Assembly: GCA_035591015.1 (NCBI GenBank)
Contig: JAXIUW010147781.1
Coordinates: 2,915 to 13,103 of the forward strand
Length of the DNA: 10,189 nt
Origin: Cephalothrix simula
Lineage: Eukaryota > Nemertea > Palaeonemertea > Archinemertea > Cephalotrichidae
Reading direction: 5' to 3'
The translations under genes and the position numbers were made by a program. Below the pieces are notes generated by a model that saw only the letters and a list, made by a program, of their open reading frames with translations, had not been told where the DNA came from and did not search any database. Shown one piece after another: positions 1 through 7,500 of this stretch. Within the stretch, counting starts at the first letter, position 1. The number at the start of each line of letters is the position of its first letter.

Positions 1-214
1 ATGTTTATTAGTATCTTTATTCGTTAATTTTTTTCATTAGCGATCCCGAGTCGGGGAGGGTGATGGATGACATACACACTATAATTTTACTGGTGCAAAA
101 AATTACAGTAGACATAATTAGATTTTTTGACATACACTCCATCTCAAAGGTAAACCAGGGGGTTTTTAGCACCCAAGTCAATAAAATTGACGCCATCTTT
201 TCCAACTCGAACGT

Positions 215-661
215 TTTGGTGGAATTATTGAAGTGAGGTTTTGGCACTTTTGGTTTTGACGCCCTAAGTGGTCGAAATAATGGTGCTAGGCACTTAAATG
301 ACGAATCTTTGGATAGGTCATGACGCCTTCAAGCGGCGAATTACGGTGTCTACGAGTACAGCAAAGCTAATAATAGATGGGTAAAAACTGACTGCAGAAA
401 TATTTTATAGGTAGGTGAGTGATTCAAATTTTTAAAAAGTCATCATGACGTCATACGTCAGTTTTGATGACACAATGTACTGAGAATTAAAAAGTTTAAT
501 GCCGTAATTCAGTTTTTCGCCATGATAAAGTCATGAAATTTTGAATGCCCCTTGCAACAGGCTGACAACGATACCTCATTCAAATACCTAGTACCATTAT
601 TTCAACCACTTAGGGGTCAAAACCATAAGGGCAAAAACCTCACCTCAATAATTCCACCAAA
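215..661. repeat. Foldback element: ~86-bp inverted arms around a ~272-bp loop
   Basis: The left arm, about 215-303 (from tttggtggaattattg), is matched by the reverse complement of about 576-661. Identity is roughly 85% by eye, with a single-base indel near gacgccctaag / gacccctaag. Shared blocks include GGTGGAATTATTGA, GTGAGGTTTT, GGTTTTGAC, CTAAGTGG and GAAATAATGGT. The arms face each other, so the DNA could fold as a long hairpin. No transposase is present and no clear target-site duplication was found, so a non-autonomous, MITE-like or foldback element is an inference. Confidence 0.75.
445..460. promoter_or_regulatory. CRE-like palindrome with adjacent half-site
   Basis: ATGACGTCAT at 445-454 is a perfect palindrome containing TGACGTCA, the consensus site of CREB/ATF bZIP factors. 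TACGTCA, a second half-site, follows at once (454-460). It lies in the loop of the foldback element, not near a recognised promoter, so function is unproven. Confidence 0.3.
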
Positions 662-1025
662 TTTGAGATTCCAGATTTGAGGCGAAAGTACATGGGGTAA
701 AAATGCAAAAAAAACTTTACATGTATCTGAAACAAATAAAATTTAAATAACAATTTAAATAAATCGAATTTAGGTGCAATAATTAATCATGGCAAGGTGA
801 AACCAACTGCTTCAAGCTTTATGCATGAAAAAGTGCAATCTAAAAAATGTACTCATGCAACCATACATGTATCAACAAAAGATGGATAAATAAACACCTA
901 CAAGTAGAAAAAAACACGTAGATCTCTACTTAATCATTTTTGGGACTTAATTATCAAATTTCAATATAGGATTTCTATGACATTTAGAATATTTTCGGGA
1001 AAATTGAAATCACAAAGCCAGAGCA

Positions 1026-1031
1026 TTTATT
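1026..1031 (-). terminator. Possible polyadenylation signal AATAAA
   Basis: AATAAA on the minus strand, just downstream of the candidate terminal exon stop, followed by a GT-rich stretch (GGCTTTGTG). The hexamer is common by chance at this base composition, so support depends on the exon call. Confidence 0.2.
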
Positions 1032-1042
1032 ATGATTAATCA

Positions 1043-1107
1043 CTAGTAATCCCTCATTTGTGTTTCCCTATCGATATCCTCGGACATCAGAAAGATGATA
1101 ATACGTT
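1043..1107 (-). CDS. Candidate terminal exon with nearby polyadenylation signal
   Basis: A long pyrimidine run (TTTTTTTTTCTCTATC) leads to CGGATTAG before 1107. Entered in phase 1, the frame reads RIIIFLMSEDIDRETQMRDY and stops at TAG (1045-1043). The other phases stop sooner (NVLSSF in phase 0) or run to a different stop. AATAAA follows about 12 bases after the TAG (plus tttatt at 1026-1031), as expected for a 3' end. The incoming phase does not match the phase-0 end of the 51-nt candidate, so the link to the main gene is not established. Confidence 0.22.
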
Positions 1108-1393
1108 CTAATCCGATTGATAGAGAAAAAAAAACTAAATTGGATCCCGCTGAATCGTGACATGGAAAAAAACTAAAATAATTCCTATGATAAAATTAAA
1201 TTACATGATTGGCAAAAAATGACAAAAAAATAAAATGCGCAAATTCGGGCTAGAGTTATAAGTTGATCTTTATAAAGCATTCTTAATTGCAGCAAAGAAA
1301 TAGGCGTATTAAATTATGGCGAAATTTATACTTTTATACGTTTAAAGGCATTTTAAATGGTATTTATGAATAAGCATAATACTTATAGGATAC

Positions 1394-1444
1394 CCTATTT
1401 ATTCCTTTGTCGAATTGAGTATCTTCGAAACCCAACTCAGTAAC
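1394..1444 (-). CDS. Candidate 51-nt small exon
   Basis: CAAACTTTTTTCAAG precedes a 17-codon open stretch, VTELGFEDTQFDKGINR, followed by GTATCC. It is phase 0 at both ends and could chain after the 30-nt candidate. The donor is weak and an open stretch this short is expected by chance; low confidence. Confidence 0.15.
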
Positions 1445-1657
1445 CTTGAAAAAAGTTTGAATACAAAATTAAAAGAAAATTATATACTTAGGTTTTTAAA
1501 GTTATACTATAGGGTTTAATCGGAAAATGTTTGAAAGAGGAATAAAGAAAGGACACTTAATCAAATAAATACATTAAGGGGAAACACAAGCGTCCGCAGG
1601 CGTCTGCTAATTTTTTTGGATAAATTACAAAGCATGCTTAAGAAAATATTTTCATAC

Positions 1658-1687
1658 CACATCTATTTCGTCCTGAGTCTCTTTTTC
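1658..1687 (-). CDS. Candidate 30-nt small exon
   Basis: CTAACTAAC and TTACTAAATTTGTAG upstream give branch-point-like and acceptor sequence, and GTATGAAAA forms the donor. In phase 0 the segment reads EKETQDEIDV, charged like the tail of the gene. The pyrimidine tract is weak and the donor is only fair, so this may be chance in AT-rich intron. Confidence 0.18.
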
Positions 1688-1863
1688 CTACAAATTTAGT
1701 AATCGGTTAGTTAGCAAAGAGAACCAGTCTACTGAAATGTTTTGTTTTATACTCAAAATGTATTAGTATGACTTAAGTTAGTAATTTGATGGTTATAATT
1801 TGTATTGACAATACATTGACAGTGTAATATACATAAAAATAACACAAATGAAATGAAACTTAC

Positions 1864-1881
1864 ATCCATACTGCCTTCACG
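1864..1881 (-). CDS. Candidate 18-nt micro-exon
   Basis: TCTAATCTCTTCTGTTTCAG precedes CGTGAAGGCAGTATGGAT, which is followed by GTAAGTTTC. Acceptor, branch-like TCTAATC and donor are all close to consensus. In phase 0 it reads REGSMD. Phase 2 would give a stop. It follows the 5-nt candidate in frame. It is too short for coding statistics, so support comes from the splice signals alone. Confidence 0.33.
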
Positions 1882-2812
1882 CTGAAACAGAAGAGATTAG
1901 AAATTAACAGCTGTTAGTTTAAAGTAAGCGGTCGTCCAAATTCAGAATATTGTTCAATAAAAATTCGTTCAAATGTCAAACTTGGACAGTTTTCATAGAA
2001 AACTTGAAAAGTTGATTTATGATTTGATTCATAGTCTCTTTTACAGATCTTTACACCAGCATCTTTCGTCAGAAAAAATTATATATGTCAAGGTTATTAT
2101 GATAACAAAGCTAGTCCCTTCGCCAACACAGTATTTACCAAACGCTTTAAATATTCCAGTGCAGTGAAAAAATTGGCAGTGAATTATGACAGAGTCTGCA
2201 CATGCGCAAATAAAGCACCAAAAATGTTTCGTATATATTTTTCGCACCCAGCAAGGTGTAATAAGCATAAATTTGTTGTATCATACCACAATGATAAAAT
2301 CGGACGATACATCGCTTGCATAATTATCCGATAGGTCTGATCTTGACCAGGTAGTTTTAAGAATTTGCTCGCCATTTTTGGAGAGAGAAATAGGAGTCTT
2401 TAATTTTACAGACTTTGATGAATTTTTTCTCTGGAAAAATTATTGAAAAGTTATCCGCACATCTTATCAATGGGCTAGATTTGTTTAATATTTTTCGCGG
2501 TTTTAAACGCGCCGTGACGACGGTTTTTCACGCGCCTTGCCCTGGCAACAATAATTCTGAATTAGGTATACGTAAACATTACGACAACCCGCATCTATTG
2601 CAGAAAAAAATCACAACAGCAAAACACAATTTTACACACACATGTTAAAATAAATTTAAACAAATCAATCGATCAAACTTGTCAAAAATAATTAAAGGTT
2701 TTTTAAAATGCGTTGTAATACATTCAATCAAAGCACACGAGCTTTAATTAAATTCATAAAAACAAAAAAGACGCAATTAAATAAATTTAGAAAAATCAAT
2801 AAAGTTACTTAC

Positions 2813-2817
2813 CGATC
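2813..2817 (-). CDS. Candidate 5-nt micro-exon (GATCG)
   Basis: On the minus strand CCCTCTTTTTTGCAG is followed by GATCG and then GTAAGTAACT, so a strong acceptor and a strong donor lie five bases apart. Joined after phase 1 at 3999 it gives Gly-Ser and restores phase 0. Without it, the next candidate exon (1881-1864) would hit TGA at once. Alternatively the acceptor opens a terminal exon in which the GTAAGT is read as codons (GSVSNFIDFSKFI then TAA). Transcript data are needed to decide. Confidence 0.3.
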
Positions 2818-3449
2818 CTGCAAAAAAGAGGGAAACAAAAAATTAATAATCATTATTTCTTTTAAATTTTTACGATAAAATTTTTGCATTTAAATGATAG
2901 ATATTCTAAAATTTAAAAAAAAATCGCATTACATTACTGCTAAAAATAATCATAAATATAATATTTTTAGAATTACTTTGATGAAAAAAAATTATATTCC
3001 AGAGGAAAAAAACCACAAAGGATTATTAATTTAAAAAAAGCTAGCTTTATACTTAAAAAAAAACACCGACAATAAAAACAGGGTATGATTCACAAAGGCA
3101 GGAATTACTGCATTTTACACGTAACCAAATAAAAAACACTTTTCGTCGTCTAAAAAGAAATTCATTATCTAAGCTAAGTCACAGAGGATTTAATTTTGCG
3201 GTACTAATTTTTAAAATAATTAGATTGTAAGGTTATTTTTCTATTTTTTAAAAATCATTTGAGACCATAAATCGGTAGAATATTCTACGAAAACATGAGA
3301 AAATTTAGTTATTTTTAGTTATTATTATACTTTATTATTTGATTATGTTAGTTGGCTATAGTGAAGATAATTCATAACCATAAAAAAATTTGAATTCCCA
3401 GATTTGAATATCATTATAAAAAGTTCTTAAATCTTTATAGACAACAAAA

Positions 3450-3780
3450 TACCGGTAGTGGGGTGAGCAGCTGAAGGCCTCCCAAAACATAGAAAACTTC
3501 ACAGAAATATCATTTATCATGGTGCGGCTCAACTATAAGGTATATCTGGTTAAGTAGTCCGACAGCCAAAATAGATATTACTGCGCGGATGCGTGGAATA
3601 AATAGGAAGAATAGGTGGACCGGGTTGACCAGAGAGTCCGGGACAATCGTAGGTCGGCATTTGATCAACAGGTCGGTTCTGGAGTAGGAAAATGACCGAC
3701 CTGCCAACCCCCAAAGTACCGTCCTGCCGACCTTCAAAGTCCCGAGGAATCTCAACGCAACAGGTGCCAAACTGGCTCTG
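3450..3780. repeat. GC-richer island with nested inverted repeats, possible mobile-element relic
   Basis: Base composition rises clearly above the AT-rich surroundings. Two perfect 9-bp inverted pairs are nested: AGGTCGGCA at 3651-3659 with TGCCGACCT at 3725-3733, and inside it CAGGTCGGT at 3669-3677 with ACCGACCTG at 3695-3703. All four copies share GGTCGG. An 86-codon minus-strand open frame crosses it but resembles nothing I know. A decayed insertion is the simplest reading; its boundaries are approximate. Confidence 0.4.
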
Positions 3781-3998
3781 TATTTAATATCGTATCACTC
3801 AATTATGACAAATTATTACAGAACGGGGCTATCTAACCAAATATCTTGGCGCTGATTTGATGATGCAAATGTTGTATCGTAGCTCATCCCACAATTTGTC
3901 CGCATATTTTGTGTACATGTAAGCAAATAAAATATTGTGTAAAAGCCGCCAAAGCAGTGCGATAGGTTTATGCAATGACGATTGGCAATAAGCAGTAC

Positions 3999-4553
3999 CC
4001 ATGGCAAGCATTTTCAAACCTGGCTTCGGTGAAACAGGTTCCGGTTCTGTTTCTATTTGAGGTTCTGGTTGTGAATCTGGTTTTTCGGGTTGTGTTTGTA
4101 TAGGTTTAGGTGCAATATGTGCTTTTTTAGTTTTAGTAATCTTTTTCGAAACGTCTTCGGTTAATTTCGGAACTTCATCGGCTATTCCCGGTTCCGGTTC
4201 TTTTTCCTCACCCATAAGTGAAGGAGAAGGTGAACGGGATTCTGGGAATTCTTCCTCTACAATGACGAAATCACTAGAGGCAGACGATATTTGGGAAATA
4301 ATGGTTGTCGGACCTTTATCAGATATTTCATCAGGGATTTCCGGTTCCGGTTCTGCCATTGGTGGGGTTGGCTCTTTCGGAGGTGGTTCATCTTTCACAA
4401 CTTTTTTTGATTTTTCTTTAACAGGTTTTTCTGTCTTTGTTGATTTCTTCTCTTTTGGTTTCTTTTCAACTTCTTTTTTCTCTTTTGGAGACCCTTTTTT
4501 CGTTTTAGTACCTTTCGAAGGGACGGGTCCGGTTATGCTTTCAAACTTTTCAT
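3999..4553 (-). CDS. C-terminal Lys-rich and Pro/Glu-rich exon
   Basis: The acceptor is AAAAATCTTACAG before 4553; the incoming G plus AT makes Asp, keeping the frame. The first third is Lys-rich (SPKEKKEVEKKPKEKK, VKEKSKKVVKDEPPPK) and the rest is Pro/Glu-rich (MAEPEPEIPDEISD, VIVEEEFPESRSPSPSLM, EPQIETEPEPVSPKPG). It is predicted to be disordered. The frame stays open to a stop at 3829-3831, but beyond KMLAMG the composition changes abruptly to hydrophobic, Cys/Trp/Tyr-containing sequence (ALLWRLLHNILFAYMY), which looks like intron. I therefore end the exon at ATGG|GTACTG (3999), a modest donor. If this donor is not used, the protein ends at 3829. Confidence 0.72.
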
Positions 4554-7500
4554 CTGTAAGATTTTTTGTTAAGAAAAACACACAAATGTTAGACAAAGCT
4601 CATCAAAACACAAAAATTCTTACAGCAGATTTATCACAAAATAGAGATTTTTTCAAGCAAATCTCCAAAGTTTATGATAAAAATGTCATAATCATTAGCA
4701 TTTTTTTGTGATTCAGACTGCAAATTCAAAATTTTACTGCTTAGGTTAATAATCAAATAGTCATACAATATTCTGTCATTCGTGTAAAAAAGTGCCAAAC
4801 CTTATTTTATTGGCCAATGAATTTTTAATGAATTTTAAGGCAGATGCCAAATGACAGAACAATGTACATATTAATAATAAAACACTCGAAAATTTATTAT
4901 AAAGATACATTAATATAGTGTTGATTGACTTAATTGCAAACATTTTTTAATGGTGCAACTTCAAATGTAATTAGCATTTAATTTTTTCGATTTCTGTAAT
5001 GCAATTGTAGAAATCGGAAATATCCTTTATACTACAAGCTTTAAATTTTGGACCTTTTTTAGTGATTACATGTGCATTTTCAACTCATAATCAAATCAAA
5101 TCTGTTATGAATCAGCTATAAATATTACCTCCAGGGCCATATAATCTGGCGAGCTCATCGTCTTTGCCGCGACCTAAAAATAAATAATACAAATAGTAAT
5201 AAAATAAAAAACACCAATACTGTATGACTTTTAATGAAAAAAAGGTCACTTACCGCCAGCCATGAATTCAGGTCTGCCGTGAATTGTGGAATCCTGTCTA
5301 GGTGGAGGTCTCTGAAATAGGGTTACAAAAATGGATGAAATAATCGGAATTAATTTAAACAAAATAAATTGTGAGCAATAAACACATCCTCCCCCCGCAG
5401 GCTCGAAGTCCTATTTCTTCGATATTAAAATGTAATATAACCCTGGTATCGAGGATGCAATAAACAGATTACTAAAAAATTAATCAAATAAACCGATTAA
5501 TTAAGAGAAATAAGGTAAGATAACTTACAACAATAGGTTGTCCATCAGCTCCAAAGGAAATTCCAGCTCCCGGAGGAAGTGGTTTGCCATCAGCACCAAG
5601 TAATGGTAGAGTAAGATCAACAGCTTTACCATCAGCTCCAACAAGCACTGCACCTTTAATTATTTTACCATCTGCCCCAACAATTATTGGTTTACCATCT
5701 GCACCAATGACTACCCTAGCACCGTGGATAACATTACCATCTTTGTCAAGAATTCTTAAAGAATTGATATCTGTGCCAACAGTTGGCTTACCATCAGCTC
5801 CAAAATTAATAGTTGCACCCGGAGGTATTGGTTTTCCGTCAGCGCCAACAAGAGGAAGGGTCATGTCAATAGCTCTTCCATCGGCAGTTACAAGTGTAGC
5901 TCCTTCAATTACTTTCCCATCAGCTCCAACAATTATTGGTTTACCATCAGCACCAATGATAACTTTAGCACCCTTGATTACATTACCATATTTGTCCAAA
6001 ATAACGAGGGAGTTGATGTCTGTTCCAATTATTGGTTTACCGTCGGCACCAAAGTTCAGAGTTGTTCCAGGAGGAATTGGTTTACCATCTGCACCCAGAA
6101 GAGGTGCTGTCATATCAACCAATTTCCCATCTGCGCCAATTAATACTGCACCTTCAATAATATTACCATCTTTATCGACAATTATCGGGCGGCCATCGGA
6201 ACCTATGATAACTCGAGCACCAGCAATAGGTTTACCATCTTTATCTAAAACAGTCATAGCACCAAGATTTTCAGCTGTGATTGGATTTGGTACAACAGGT
6301 TTGCCGTCAGCGCCAAATGAGATGCTAGCGCCAGGAGGAATAGGTCGGCCGTCAGCACCAAGAAGTGGTTTTGTCATGTCAACTTTCTTACCATCGGCAC
6401 CAATTAGTACAGCTCCTTCGATCACATTACCATCTGCATCAACAATAATTGGTCGACCATCTTTACCAATTATTACTCTAGCTCCTGCAATTGGTCTTCC
6501 ATCTTTGTCCAAAACTTGCATTTGTCCAAGATTTTGAGCAGTCAAAACACTTGGAACCACTGGTTTGCCATCAGCTCCAAAGTTGATTGTAGCACCTGGA
6601 GGAATAGGCTTACCGTCAGCTCCAAGAAGTGGTTTTGTCATATCAACTTGCTTACCATCGGCACCAATAAGTACAGCTCCTTCTATTACATTACCATCTG
6701 CGTCAACAATTATAGGTCTACCATCTTTACCAATGATTACTCTAGCTCCAGCAATTGGTCGTCCATCTTTATCCAAGACCTGCATCGCACCAAGATTTTC
6801 AGCAGTTAAGGCAGTTGGAACAACAGGCCGCCCATCAGCACCAAAGGCAATGGTAGAGCCAGGAGGAATAGGTTTACCATCTGCACCCAAAAGAGGCTTT
6901 GTCATATCAACTGCTTTCCCATCAGCACCAATTAAAACAGCACCCTCAATGATGTTACCATCAGCATCAACAATAATTGGTCGGCCATCTGCACCAACTA
7001 TAACTCTCGCACCAGCAATTACTTTTCCGTCAGCACCAATAACCATCATTTGACCTAAATCTTCGGCAGTTAAATCTTTAGGAACGATCGGTTTTCCATC
7101 AGCTCCAAATTCAATTGATGCACCAGGAGGAATTGGATTACCATCAGCGTCAAGCAATGGAGCATTCATATCAACCATCTTTCCATCGGCACCAATAAGA
7201 ACTGCACCCTCAATGATGTTTCCATCAGCATCAACGATGATTGGCTTTCCGTCTGCTCCAACGATAACACGAGCACCTGCGATTGGATTACCATCTTTAT
7301 CTAAAACTGTCATTGCACCTAGTTTGTTAGCATTTAACATGCTTGGAGCAATCGGTCTGCCATCAGCTCCAAAACTTATTGTAGCACCTGGTGGGATGGG
7401 TTTACCATCAGCTCCTAACAAAGGTTTTGTCATGTCAACAACTTTACCGTCAGCTCCAATCAAAACAGCTCCTTCAATAACATTACCATCGGCGTCAACA

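Larger units (their letters stand above)
1..1042. other. Non-coding flank or intron with foldback element
   Basis: No coding frame is convincing here. The first ~700 bases hold the foldback; the rest is AT-rich with frequent poly-A runs. A 6-base segment ATACAT on the minus strand (726-721) sits between TTTGTTTCAG and GTAAAG, which is probably chance. Confidence 0.5.
1882..3998. other. Long AT-rich stretch, probable intron or 3' flank
   Basis: Apart from the 5-nt micro-exon candidate and the GC-richer island, I see no coding sequence. The short open frames on either strand are under 90 codons and lack coding-like composition. Poly-A and poly-T runs are dense around 2820-3320. Confidence 0.5.

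Noticed and set aside
17-247. Minus-strand 76-codon frame in the foldback region
   Set aside because: It overlaps the repeat arm, has no coding-like composition and no splice context.
3510-3770. Minus-strand 86-codon frame in the GC-richer island
   Set aside because: It has no recognisable domain or splice context. The higher GC content alone makes stops rarer.
3829-3998. Open continuation of the C-terminal exon to a stop
   Set aside because: Composition switches from Pro/Glu/Lys to hydrophobic and Cys/Trp right after a usable GT donor, so it is more likely intron. It is kept as an alternative C-terminus.
4262-4711. Plus-strand 149-codon frame rich in Gly, Ser and Phe
   Set aside because: It is antisense to the Lys/Pro/Glu-rich exon and runs into the intron; its composition is explained by the complementary codons.
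5398-5412. tRNA B-box-like GGCTCGAAGTCC
   Set aside because: There is no A box at the right spacing, no T-stem and no cloverleaf.
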